Source: Actinomyces dentalis DSM 19115 | Lineage (GTDB): Bacteria > Actinomycetota > Actinomycetes > Actinomycetales > Actinomycetaceae | Direction: 5' to 3' | Length of the DNA: 64,000 nt | NCBI RefSeq assembly: GCF_000429225.1 | Contig: NZ_AUBL01000007.1 | Coordinates: 1 to 64,000, forward strand | Shown here: piece by piece, positions 51,426-60,800 of the stretch | Position numbering within the stretch: the first letter of the stretch is position 1 | How the letters are laid out: every line of letters starts with the position of its first letter | Notes under the pieces: generated by a model | Told to the model about the DNA's origin: nothing | The model's input: only the letters and a program-made list of their open reading frames with translations | The model's database searches: none | Translations under genes and position numbers: made by a program

Positions 51426-52470
51426 CGGGCGCGACGACGGCGATGTCGACGCCGGACGCGGCCGGGCGCCCGGCGGCCCGGGGGTCCGTCCGAGAGGCCC
51501 CGGCGCTCCGGGAGGCCCGGGGAGCCCGGGGAGCCCCGGCGGTCCCGGCGGTCCCGGCGGCCCGGGAGGTCTGGGAGCACAGGCACCGGGGGTGGGGGCT
51601 CCAGCGGCGCTCGACGCCGAGGGGCTCGTCGGCGCTCAGCTCCGTGCTGACGGCCCGCCACCGGTCCGGGGCGTCGCCCAGGCAGTCGAGGGCGGCGCGC
51701 ACGGCGAGCGCCGCGCACTGGTGGAGCAGGAGGCGCTCGAGCACGGGCTCGGGCAGGAGCCGCGCCTGGGTGGCGATGGCGGGCCAGCAGGCGTCGGCGT
51801 CGGCCTCCCACAGGTCCAGGCAGTCGTGGCACACGGGCCGGTCGGGCTCGAACAGGGGGCCGACGCGCACGGACACCTCCCGCAGCGTGACGGGCAGGTG
51901 GCGCGCGCCCGCCTGGGCCAGGGCCCGGGCGCGCACGGGGTCGATGACGTGCGGGTCCAGCGTGAGGGTGAGGTCGGGGATGGTGTCGAGCGGGGCGCCG
52001 GTGTCGGTGCCCGGGAAGCGCGCCACGATCTGCGCCCCGACGGCCTCGTCCTCGGGCAGGACCGCGCCCAGGCCGGCCTCGGCGAGCAGGGCGGCGAGCT
52101 CGTGGGCCAGAGGGCCCGAGCCGAAGAGCGCGACCCTCTTGGCGCGCAGGCGGACCGCGCGGGAGCGGGGCGAGTGGACGAGCCGCTCCCAGTACTGCTC
52201 CTCGGGCGTCGTCGGCCTGGAGCCGGCTCCGCGCAGGACGCCCTCCGCGCGCAGGCGCCCCAGGAGGTCCTGGGCGCGCGGCAGGGGGACGCGGCAGCGG
52301 CGCGAGGCCCGGTAGACGTCGTCGGGGGACATCCTGCGGGGCAGGTGGTCGAGGAGCTGCTGCTCAGCGGCGGTCAGCCCGGTCAGGACGAGGGAGCGTC
52401 CCGGCTCGACGCCGATCTGGGTCTGCCCGGTGGTCCGCCACAGGACGGGGGCGTCTCCGCGCACGCGCAT
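51367..52470 (-). CDS. E1/YcaO-partner-like (TOMM cyclodehydratase-type) protein
   Basis: A 367-residue protein. Residues ~30-80 resemble a winged-helix precursor-recognition domain, ~110-150 start a Rossmann-like fold (VALFGSGPLAHELAALLAEAG), and a zinc tetrad is visible as C214-x2-C217 and C296-x-C298 (PVCHDCLDL, HPRCLCS). This is the build of E1-like partner proteins from thiazole/oxazole-modified peptide clusters, but no YcaO, dehydrogenase or precursor is nearby. A similar lone gene (Rv3196) lies in this place in mycobacteria. The last ~67 residues are Ala/Arg/Pro-rich, from a tandem GGTCCCGGC stretch, and run 59 bp into uvrD2. Confidence 0.65.
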   Translation of the reverse strand: MRVRGDAPVLWRTTGQTQIGVEPGRSLVLTGLTAAEQQLLDHLPRRMSPDDVYRASRRCRVPLPRAQDLLGRLRAEGVLRGAGSRPTTPEEQYWERLVHSPRSRAVRLRAKRVALFGSGPLAHELAALLAEAGLGAVLPEDEAVGAQIVARFPGTDTGAPLDTIPDLTLTLDPHVIDPVRARALAQAGARHLPVTLREVSVRVGPLFEPDRPVCHDCLDLWEADADACWPAIATQARLLPEPVLERLLLHQCAALAVRAALDCLGDAPDRWRAVSTELSADEPLGVERRWSPHPRCLCSQTSRAAGTAGTAGAPRAPRASRSAGASRTDPRAAGRPAASGVDIAVVAPATPRAPARSAAAGPRTPGA

Positions 52471-52640
52471 GGTCCCTCCTCGGTGCCCGGCCCGGCGGGG
52501 CGCCGCCGAGCGCGGCGTCCGCCCGCGCGGGCCGCTCGGCGCCCGGCTCGCCGGGCCGGGGCGGTTACGAGCGTGGCACGCGAGCGCCGCCGGCGCCAGA
52601 CGCCGCCCGCAACCTGTGGATAACTCGGGCGCCGGGCGCG

Positions 52641-52684
52641 TTCTCCGCCGGTCTCGCGCGTCGTTTCCGCCGGTCGCGGCGAAG
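52641..52684 (-). repeat. Stop-proximal repeat element, copy 3
   Basis: TTCTCCGCCGGTCTCGCGCG and GTTTCCGCCGGTCGCGGCG in tandem. It lies 17 bases after the stop of the minus-strand PDZ protease gene (52701). Confidence 0.6.
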
Positions 52685-52700
52685 GGGAGGGGCGGGGCGG

Positions 52701-53993
52701 TCAGGAGGAGGGGGCGGCGACGACGGTCTCGCAGGTGGCCAGGCCGGAGGTGTCGCCGGCGGCGATCGCCTCGACGGTCCCGACCGCCTCGTGCAGCGTG
52801 GACACGGCGAAGACCTCCATGCCCCGGGGCTCGTGGCCGATCACCTCCGAGCAGTTGGACGCCGGGGCGAGGAAGTAGTCGGAGCCCGCGGCCCGGGCCC
52901 CCGCCATCTTCTGGCGGATCCCGCCGATCGCCCCGACCTGGCCGTCGATCGCGATGGTGCCGGTGCCGGCGATGTCCTTGCCCCCGGTCAGGTCGCCCGG
53001 GGTCAGGGAGTCGACGATCCCCAGGGCGAACATGCTGCCGGCGCTCGGCCCGCCCACGTCCTGGAGCCCGAAGGTCGCGTCGATGTCGGAGTCGGCCCGG
53101 GCGCTGAGGACGAGCCCGAGCAGGGAGCCCTCCGAGTCGGGATTGCCGTCGCCGTCGGCGTCCTTGGGGACGATGGTGGTCAGGTGGGCCTCAACGGCGG
53201 CGCCGTCCCGCTCGACCCCGAGCGTGACCCGCGTGCCCGGGGGGATCGTGGTCAGCAGGGCGCGCAGCTGGCCGAAATCGGTCACCTGCGTGGTGGGTCC
53301 GCCCTCCGGGGCGATCGAGGTCAGGACGTCGCCGACCTGGATCTCGGTGGAGGTCTGCTCCTCGGCGAGGCCCTCGACCTGGAGCACCATGCGGGTGGCC
53401 AGGCCGGTCTCCATGAGGGCGGCCACCACCGCGGCGTCCTGGGAGCTGGTCATCTGGGCCTGGTTGACCTGCTCGACCTCCTGGGCGCTCATCGACTCCG
53501 GGCACACCGTATTGCGATCCACGACCGTCTTGTCGTCGTCGAACCAGGCCAGGATGACGTCCAGGGTCGTCACCGGGAAGCCGGGGCAGCCGCGCACGGA
53601 GACCGTCGTCATCCGCAGGGCGCCGTCGGCCGGGTAGGTCCGGGCGCCGGTGACGTTGATGACGGAGCTCTGGCCGTCCGAGCCCTGCGAGCCGTCGGCG
53701 TCGGCACTGCCCAGCACGTTCCACGTGGGGCCGGGCGCCTCGATGACCATATTGATGGGGACGGTGGCCGCCGCCACGATGACCGCCACCACGACGGCCA
53801 GGATCGTGAGCAGCACGATGAGGCGGCGGCTCGGGCGCCACGGCTGGGGCATCGCGTCGTCGGCCCCGGCCGGGGGGAGGGGCTCGGCCGAGGGGAGGGA
53901 GGGGGCGGCGTCGGGCTCGGGCCGGTCGAGGGCGCCGTCTTCCCGGACGGAGTCGGGCTCGGGGGTGGCGTGGGTGGTCACGGCGCCCATCAT
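52701..53993 (-). CDS. Membrane-anchored PDZ/Lon-like serine protease (YlbL family)
   Basis: A 430-residue protein. A ~55-residue acidic Pro-rich cytoplasmic tail precedes one membrane helix (LIVLLTILAVVVAVIVAAATV, ~59-79). A PDZ domain (VGDVLTSIAPEGGPT..., ~215-290) and a Lon-like S16 domain follow, with the catalytic serine in GGPSAGSMF and the lysine in GGIRQKMAGA. It corresponds to Rv3194c. Likely degrades or processes envelope proteins. The start may be the ATG at 53993 or the GTG at 53981; neither has a clear ribosome site. Confidence 0.85.
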   Translation of the reverse strand: MMGAVTTHATPEPDSVREDGALDRPEPDAAPSLPSAEPLPPAGADDAMPQPWRPSRRLIVLLTILAVVVAVIVAAATVPINMVIEAPGPTWNVLGSADADGSQGSDGQSSVINVTGARTYPADGALRMTTVSVRGCPGFPVTTLDVILAWFDDDKTVVDRNTVCPESMSAQEVEQVNQAQMTSSQDAAVVAALMETGLATRMVLQVEGLAEEQTSTEIQVGDVLTSIAPEGGPTTQVTDFGQLRALLTTIPPGTRVTLGVERDGAAVEAHLTTIVPKDADGDGNPDSEGSLLGLVLSARADSDIDATFGLQDVGGPSAGSMFALGIVDSLTPGDLTGGKDIAGTGTIAIDGQVGAIGGIRQKMAGARAAGSDYFLAPASNCSEVIGHEPRGMEVFAVSTLHEAVGTVEAIAAGDTSGLATCETVVAAPSS

Positions 53994-54098
53994 GGCGCAC
54001 GGAACTGAGAATGCGCAGGTTCATGGTCGATGCTCAGGAATGCATGGCACGATCGGAGCGTTCCGGTAGCCCGGACACGCGAGCGCGAGAGGAAGCCC

Positions 54099-55541
54099 AT
54101 GAGTGAGGACCCCTACGACGAGATCGAGCGCATGCTCGCCTCCCTGTTCGGTCAGCAGGTGGCGGCGGACGCCGTGGGCGCGCTGCGCGCCTCGGGGATC
54201 GACCCCGGCGAGCTGGCCCGCATGGGCGCCATGCCCGACCTGTCCTCGATGAGTCCCGGGCAGATGATGGCGCTGCGCGCCCAGATGCAGCAGATGCTCG
54301 ACTCGGCCTCCGACGAGCCCGTCAACTGGGACATGGGCAAGGACCTGGCCCTGCAGACCGTCCGCGCCCAGGGCGACCCCGAGGTCACCGCGGCGCTGGC
54401 CGATGGGACCCGCCAGGCCCTGCGGGTGGCCGACCTGTGGCTCGACACCGCTACCGACTTCATGCCCGCCCCCGGCGCGCGGGAGGCCTGGAGCCGGTCG
54501 GACTGGGTGGAGCGGACCCTGCCGACCTGGCAGGAGCTGTGCGCGCCCGTGGCCGCCGCGGCGACGCAGGCCCTCGCCGGCGCGCTGGAGAGCCAGATGA
54601 GCCGGCTGGCCCCCGAGGAGGACGACGTCGTCCGCCAGGTGGGCGCCCTGGGCGGCATTATGCGGTCCATGGCCGGGACGGCCTTCGGGCTCCAGCTCGG
54701 CCGGGCCATCGGCGAGCTCGCCGCCGAGGCCGTCTCCGCCACCGACGTCGGGCTGCCGCTGACCCGCGAGCCGGGCACCGCCCTCGTGACGGCGGGTGTG
54801 ACGGACTTCGCCGAGGGCCTGGTGTCCGAGGAGGACGAGGTGCGCATGTTCCTGGCCGTCCGGGAGGCGGCCACCGCGCGCCTGTACGCCCACGTGCCCT
54901 GGCTGCGCGGCCAGGTCCTGGGCGCCGTCGAGGCCTATGCCCGGGAGATCGCCATCGACACCGACGCCCTGGAGGCCGCCGTCTCCCAGATCGACCCGAA
55001 CGACCCCGAGGCGATCCGCCGGGCCCTGGAGTCCGGCATGTTCGCCCCCCGGGAGACCGCCGCCCAGAAGGACGCCCTCGAGCGCGTCGAGACCCTCCTG
55101 GCGCTGGTCGAGGGCTGGGTCGAGGTCGTCACCGCCCGCGCCACCGCGCCCCACCTGCCGCACGCCGTGCCGCTGCAGGAGATGATCCGGCGTCGTCGCA
55201 TCCAGGGCGGGGCCGCCGAGAAGGTCTTCTCCCGGCTCATCGGCCTGGAGTTCCGCCCCCGCCGCGTGCGCGAGGCCGCCGCCCTGTGGACCCGCCTGGG
55301 GCAGGAGGTGGGCGACGCCGAGCGCGACGCCTTCTGGCTCCACCCCGATGTCATGCCCTCCGCCGCCGAGCTGGCCAGTCCCGAGGACTTCCTGACCATG
55401 CGGCGGGCGGCGGCGGATATGGACACCCAGATCGACGCGGACCTGGCCTCGCTGCTGGACGGGACGCTCGGCTGGGCCGACGGCGCCCGGGAGGCCGATG
55501 AGAACGATCCGCAGGGCCTGGGGGACCAGGCGCAGGACTGA
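54099..55541 (+). CDS. DUF2342/zincin_2-like protein (Rv3195-type)
   Basis: A 480-residue, mostly helical protein of the actinobacterial zincin_2 (DUF2342) family, annotated elsewhere as zinc-dependent metalloprotease or F420-associated. Features include GAMPDLSSMSPGQMMALRAQM near the N-terminus and LPLTREPGTALVTAGVTDFAEGL. Where I expect the HExxH-like metal motif the sequence reads REAAT (residues 255-259) before ARLYAHVPWLRGQV, so the usual second histidine is not there. AGAGGAAG lies 5 bases before ATG 54099. It is divergent from the PDZ protease gene, as with Rv3194c and Rv3195. Confidence 0.78.
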   Translation: MSEDPYDEIERMLASLFGQQVAADAVGALRASGIDPGELARMGAMPDLSSMSPGQMMALRAQMQQMLDSASDEPVNWDMGKDLALQTVRAQGDPEVTAALADGTRQALRVADLWLDTATDFMPAPGAREAWSRSDWVERTLPTWQELCAPVAAAATQALAGALESQMSRLAPEEDDVVRQVGALGGIMRSMAGTAFGLQLGRAIGELAAEAVSATDVGLPLTREPGTALVTAGVTDFAEGLVSEEDEVRMFLAVREAATARLYAHVPWLRGQVLGAVEAYAREIAIDTDALEAAVSQIDPNDPEAIRRALESGMFAPRETAAQKDALERVETLLALVEGWVEVVTARATAPHLPHAVPLQEMIRRRRIQGGAAEKVFSRLIGLEFRPRRVREAAALWTRLGQEVGDAERDAFWLHPDVMPSAAELASPEDFLTMRRAAADMDTQIDADLASLLDGTLGWADGAREADENDPQGLGDQAQD

Positions 55542-55643
55542 CAGGCCGACGGCGACGGCCGTCTGGTCGGCCCGGGCCTCAGCCGTGGCCGGGACTTCCC
55601 GACGGGCGCCGGCCGGAACTTCCGGCTGGCCGACGGCCGCGCC

Positions 55644-55661
55644 TCCGCCGGTGGTTCCGCG
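55644..55661 (-). repeat. Partial stop-proximal repeat element, copy 4
   Basis: TCCGCCGGTGGTTCCGCG, 13 bases after the stop of the minus-strand gene at 55674. It is a single half-unit, so it may be coincidence. Confidence 0.35.
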
Positions 55662-55673
55662 CCGCCCGGATCC

Positions 55674-56240
55674 TCACGCGAAGGTGGCCGCCAGGGCCTC
55701 GACGAGGCCGGGCACGACGGCCTCGCCCTGGACGACGGCCCCGTCGCTGTCCCGGCTGCGGGCGCGCACCGCGCACCAGGACTCGCCCGAGCGCAGCACG
55801 CCCGCCACCAGGCGCACGTCCTGCCGGTCGGGGCGGGCCCGGAGGAAGGCGATCCGCTCGTCGGGGTCCTCGATCGCCTCGGCCCCGGCCTCGGACGCCG
55901 GGCCGACCATGATCCGCTCCACGCTCACCGCCGCGCCGTCGACGGCGGACGGCCAGGCCAGCCGGCCCAGCAGGTCCCCCAGGTCGGCGGCCGGGGGCAG
56001 CCCCTCCTGCTCGATGACCGTCAGGGCGCAGGGGTCGGCGCGGGCCTCCTCGATGGCGGCGGCGTCCAGGAGCCGGGCCAGATCCGGGTCCTGGGCCAGG
56101 GCCGCCGCCGTGCGCACGAGGGCGAAGACGCCGACGGGCGCGTCCCAGCCGCGCGCCGCGGCGCGCCGCTCGATCTCGACGACGACGCGGGCGAGGGCGC
56201 GGCGGGAGGGCGTCGGACCGTGGGGGCGCTGAGCGTTCAC
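55674..56240 (-). CDS. PPA1309-family conserved protein
   Basis: A 188-residue protein matching the actinobacterial PPA1309 family as I remember it: a helical N-terminal half (LARVVVEIERRAAARGWDAPVGVFALVRTA) and a strand-rich second half ending CAVRARSRDSDGAVVQGEAVVPGLVEALAATF. Function unknown. Genes of this family lie beside UPF0182 and zincin_2 genes in actinobacteria. It starts with GTG, six bases after a TAGGCT box, so it is probably leaderless. Confidence 0.7.
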   Translation of the reverse strand: MNAQRPHGPTPSRRALARVVVEIERRAAARGWDAPVGVFALVRTAAALAQDPDLARLLDAAAIEEARADPCALTVIEQEGLPPAADLGDLLGRLAWPSAVDGAAVSVERIMVGPASEAGAEAIEDPDERIAFLRARPDRQDVRLVAGVLRSGESWCAVRARSRDSDGAVVQGEAVVPGLVEALAATFA

Positions 56241-56246
56241 GGGCCG

Positions 56247-56252
56247 AGCCTA
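56247..56252 (-). promoter_or_regulatory. -10 box for the PPA1309-family gene
   Basis: TAGGCT on the minus strand (complement of 56247-56252), then CGGCCC, then GTG at 56240. Same layout as at 17677. Confidence 0.6.
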
Positions 56253-56316
56253 GGGCGTGTTGATGCAGGAGTCGTTGAGTCCCTTGGCGTGATGGCGCGG
56301 GAGGACGCGGGGCGGC

Positions 56317-56409
56317 GGTGCTGTCCCGGCGCCGAGCGGGAGGCGGGTGACGATGCGCCGCGGCGACGACCCGGCGACGGGTGCTGTCCCGGCGCCGAGC
56401 GGGAGGCGG
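56317..56409. repeat. 30-bp direct repeat, two copies
   Basis: GGTGCTGTCCCGGCGCCGAG then CGGGAGGCGG occurs at 56317-56346 and again at 56380-56409, a 63-bp period. Confidence 0.8.
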
Positions 56410-56424
56410 CGCCGCTGCTCTGCC

Positions 56425-56656
56425 CCTGGGGGAGTCGATTCGGTGATGTCACCTCAGGTCGCATTGTGCGAGGCGGGCTCGCGCGGATCGAGCTGGGGCG
56501 GATTTCGTCGCGCTGGGCTCGCACGGCGCGAGGTGGGGTGGACTGCGTCGCGCTGGGCTCGCATTGCGCAAGCCGGACCCGGCCCGCACCGGCCCCCGGC
56601 CCCGGGATCTCGTTGAGCGGAGCTGGAATTACGCAAGCCGGACCCGCCCCGCCCCG
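56425..56656. repeat. Perfect 232-bp inverted repeat, left arm
   Basis: Base-by-base comparison with the reverse complement of 57286-57517 shows no difference. Similarity continues imperfectly on both sides (a 2-bp gap outside, an extra GGGGC-type unit inside). Inside the arm, CGTCGCGCTGGGCTCGCA occurs at 56506 and 56546, so the arm itself was built from ~40-bp units. Confidence 0.9.
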
Positions 56657-56947
56657 GCCCGGGCCCCGTTGGCCGGATCCGCGCCGGCCCGAAAGTCGAC
56701 GGGGTTCTGGTTGTGGCAGCGGGGGGTCGTGATGACGTAAATCGGGCGCGCGTTATCGGAGCCGGAGTCTCGTCGCTGCGCCTGTGCGGGTCCTCGAGGT
56801 CGCTGCGGTCCGCCGGCGGGAGGTCGGGGCTCGTCGCCGCGCCCGCGTGGATCCTTGCTCCGGCGCCGGTGCGTTTGTGGGCGTCGGTTTTGCGGGCGGG
56901 TGTCGGCGGGCCGGGTGCGCCCCGGCAGCGGGCGCCGCCCGGTCCGT

Positions 56948-57034
56948 GAGATCGCCGGGTAACCCTCGAGAACGTACCTCTGGTAGACGTGCTCGCGGGT
57001 CAAGTGACGTGCTCGCGGGTTATCCGGCGATCTT
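56948..57034. repeat. Dispersed palindromic element, copy Y
   Basis: Arms 56949-56975 and 57007-57033 match at 24 of 27 positions in inverted orientation. Its centre (56968-57008) is the inverted counterpart of 41596-41636 in copy X with 39 of 41 identities; both share words such as GATCGCCGGGTAACC. Confidence 0.8.
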
Positions 57035-57285
57035 GCGGACCCGGCCGGGACGAGTCGGGATGGGGTGGGAACCGGGACCGGGCTCGCGACGGCCCCGAGT
57101 CGGCGCTGGCGGGGACGACGACGGACCCGCGAACTGGAACACCCCGCCGGCCCCGGGCCAGCCCGGGGCCGGGCTCAGGCTGGTCGAGACCGGGGTGGCG
57201 CGGTCGAGACCGGGCCAGCGAGTCAAGTCTCTTGATGTGGTGTTCTTCCGGTCAGGTGGTGATGGCGGCCCGAGCCGGGGCGGGG

Positions 57286-57517
57286 CGGGGCGGGGCGGGT
57301 CCGGCTTGCGTAATTCCAGCTCCGCTCAACGAGATCCCGGGGCCGGGGGCCGGTGCGGGCCGGGTCCGGCTTGCGCAATGCGAGCCCAGCGCGACGCAGT
57401 CCACCCCACCTCGCGCCGTGCGAGCCCAGCGCGACGAAATCCGCCCCAGCTCGATCCGCGCGAGCCCGCCTCGCACAATGCGACCTGAGGTGACATCACC
57501 GAATCGACTCCCCCAGG
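57286..57517. repeat. Perfect 232-bp inverted repeat, right arm
   Basis: Exact reverse complement of 56425-56656; the two arms enclose 629 bp containing palindrome Y. Confidence 0.9.
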
Positions 57518-57872
57518 GAGCAGGGGCGCGCCCCCGCCTGCGCGACGGCCGGGATGCTGTCGGCCGACTCCCCCCGGGGCGGAGACACGCCGACGGACGG
57601 CGCCCCGGGTCCCGGACCGCGTCTTCGGCCTCCGGGGCGGGGCGCGCAGGGGCCAGCGCGAGAAGAGCGCAGTGGTGGGCACCGCGGTGGGTTCAGTGGA
57701 GCAGGCGCAATGGCGGATGCCGCGGCGGGCGTCGCGGTCCCGGCCGGTTCCCCGCCCCGGCGCGGCGCGGGTTTTTGGGCCCGCCGCGACTTGTGGGACG
57801 ATGGGCCCGTTCGGCGCTCCTCGCGCCGCAAGTTCCGCGCGCCGCGCGCGCCTCCCCAGACACGGAGTGATC

Positions 57873-60800
57873 GTGAGCACCAGGCCCGACGACGAATCCA
57901 ACGACAAGCCCGACGGCGACGACGCCCCCGGCGCCTCGAACGACGACGCCAGCCGCGAGGAACGCGTGCGAGGCGGGTTCCACCAGGCCGACTCCTCGCG
58001 CCCGGGCGGCCCGGCGCGCTCCCGCAAGGACAAGGACGACGGGACGTCCGACGAGCCCCGACGGCACGCCGGTCGCCGTCGGACCGACGACGAGGAGGAC
58101 GAGCCCGTCCTCGGCAACCCCTTCGGCTTCGACCCCGCCGCGCTCTTCGGCAGGGGCGGCCGCATCCGGCCGCCGCGCGCCTCGCGCGGTTCCGCGGGGT
58201 CCGGTTCGGGGGGGTCCTCCCGCCCCGCCCGCCCGGATCGCCGCGAGCGCGAGCCCGGGCGCCGCCCCGGCCCCCTGATGTGGACCCTGATCATCCTCTT
58301 CGCCCTGGGCGCCGTCGTCGTGTTCCTGTCGCAGACCTGGACCGAGGTGCTGTGGTTCAACCAGCTCGGCTTCTCCCGGGTCATCTGGACCCAGTGGATC
58401 GCCTCCGGCGTCCTGTTCGTGATCGGCTTCCTGGTGATGTTCGGCGCCGTCTTCGCCGCGATGACCACCGCCTACCGGTCCCGTGAGATCGGCCTGCCGC
58501 ACGACGAGGCCACCCGCAACCTGGAGGCCTACCGCACGGCCGTCGAGCCGCTGCGCCGCCCCCTGGTGTGGGGCGTGCCCGCGGTGCTGGGGCTGCTGGC
58601 CTCGCTGTGGGAGCTGGCCCCGCACTGGCGCGAGATCCTCCTGGCCCTGCACTCCCGGCCCTTCGGCGTGAGCGACCCCCAGTTCGGCCTCGACGTGTCC
58701 TTCTACGTCTTCATCCTGCCGGTCCTGAACGTCGTCATGTCCTACCTGGGCCGCGTCGTCATCTTCGCCGGCGTGGCCAGCGTCATCGTCCACTACCTCT
58801 ACGGGGGCATCTCCGTGGCGCGCTCGCCCCACTTCACCAGGGCCGCGCGCGTGCACCTGGCGGTGTTCCTCGCCCTGTTCTGCCTGCTGCGGGGCGCCGG
58901 CTACTGGTTGAGCCGCTACTCGGCCCTGTACTCCTCGAATTCCAAGTTCGACGGCGCCGGCTACACCGACGTCAACGCCGTCATCCCGGCCAATGCGATC
59001 CTGGCCGCCATCGCCGTGGCCATCGCCGTGCTCTTCCTCGCCTCGGTGCGCGCCAGGTCGTGGAAGCTGCCCGTGACGGGCGTGGTGGTCATGGTGGTCT
59101 CGGCGCTGCTCATCGGCCTGGCCTACCCGGCGGTCATTCAGAAGTTCGTCGTCGACCCCAACGCCCAGCGGGAGGAGTCGCAGTACATCGACCGCAATAT
59201 CAAGGCGACCCTGGCGGCCTACGGCCTGGACGGGGTCGAGACCTCCAACTACGCGGCCGTGACGGAGGCGACGGCGGGCCAGCTCAAGGAGGACGCCGAG
59301 TCGACCACTTCGATCCGCCTGCTGGATCCCAACCAGGTCTCGCCGAGCTTCACCCAGTTCCAGCAGAACAAGCAGTACTACGGCTTCGCCAACCTGCTCA
59401 ACGTCGACCGCTACCGGGTCGACGGGGTCAGCCGGGACACGGTCATCGCCGTGCGCGAGCTCAACCTCAACGGCCTGGGGTCGGGGCAGAGCACGTGGAT
59501 CAACGAGCACACGGTCTACACCCACGGCTACGGCGTCGTCACCGCCTACGGCAACACGGCCCGCACCGACGGCTCGCCCGCGTTCTGGGAGGGCGGGATC
59601 CCCTCCAGCGGCGATCTGGGCGAGTACGAGCCGCGCATCTACTTCGGCCAGTCCTCGCCGTCGTACTCCATTGTGGGCGGCGACGACGGCGGGAGTCCGC
59701 ACGAGCTCGACTACCCCGACGACGCCGCGCCCTCCGGGCAGGTCAACACCACCTTCGCCGGCAACGGGGGCCCGAACGTGTCCAACCCCCTCAACCGGCT
59801 GCTGTACGCCGTGCGCTTTCAGGAGATGAACATCCTCTTCTCCCAGGAGGTGCGCGCCGGCTCCCAGATCCTCTACGACCGCAACCCCGCCGAGCGGGTC
59901 TCGAAGGTCGCCCCCTGGCTGACCCTGGACGGCAGCCCCTACCCGGCGGTCGTCGACCACGACGGCGATCCCTCCACGCCCAAGCGGGTCGTGTGGATCC
60001 TCGACGGCTACACCACGACCAACAACTACCCCTACTCCCAGCACGAGTCGCTGGAGGAGACGATGTCGGAGGCGACCGGACAGGCGAACCTGCTCGGGGC
60101 GCCGGAGGAGTCCAACTACGTGCGCAACTCCGTCAAGGCCGTCGTCGACGCCTACGACGGCTCGGTGACGCTGTACGAGTGGGATGAGAACGACCCGATC
60201 CTGGCCGCCTGGAAGGCCGTCTTCCCCGGCTCGGTGACGCCGATGAGCCAGATGAGCGCCGACCTCATGGCGCACATGCGCTACCCGGAGGACCTGTTCA
60301 AGGTCCAGCGCACCATTCTGGCCAGCTACCACGTGACCTCGGCCGCCGACTTCTACTCCGGCGGCGACTTCTGGAAGGTCCCCGACGACCCGACCCGCGA
60401 CTCCGACCCCTCGCAGGTGGGGGAGTCGCCGCAGGCGCCCTACTACCTCACGCTGCAGATGCCGGGCCAGGAGTCGGCGAGCTTCTCCCTGTCCAGCGTC
60501 TACATCCCCGGCGGCAGCACCGGGCGCAACGTGCTCACCGGATTCCTCGCCGTCGACTCCGAGACGAACTCGGGCCAGGCGGGGGTGCGCAATCCCGGCT
60601 ACGGCCGGATCAGGCTCCTGGAGCTGCCGCGCTCGTCCAATGTGCCGGGGCCGGGGCAGGTGCAGAATTACTTCAACTCCAGCACCGAAGTCTCGCAGGT
60701 CCTCAACGTGCTGGGGGGCCTGCAGGGCTCGCAGGTGATCAAGGGGAACCTGCTGACGCTGCCGGTGGGCGGCGGGCTGCTCTACGTCCAGCCGGTCTAC

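Larger units (their letters stand above)
56253..57872. other. 1.6-kb non-coding repeat island
   Basis: Open frames here have no ribosome sites or known domains, and one peptide appears twice only because of the inverted repeat. Contents in order: a 30-bp direct repeat (56317-56346 and 56380-56409), a left 232-bp arm, palindrome Y, a right 232-bp arm, then about 350 bp leading to the UPF0182 gene. Confidence 0.7.

Noticed and set aside
51367-52470. Thiazole/oxazole-modified peptide (bacteriocin) cluster
   Set aside because: Only the E1-like protein is present. No YcaO, dehydrogenase, precursor or dedicated exporter lies nearby.
56237-57870. Several 70-290-codon frames in the repeat island
   Set aside because: They arise from the 232-bp inverted repeat and GC bias; the same peptide is read twice on opposite strands.
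57672-57872. Longer N-terminus for the UPF0182 protein
   Set aside because: The extra 67 residues are Arg/Ala-rich shadow text without a ribosome site; GTG 57873 has GGAG at a normal distance.
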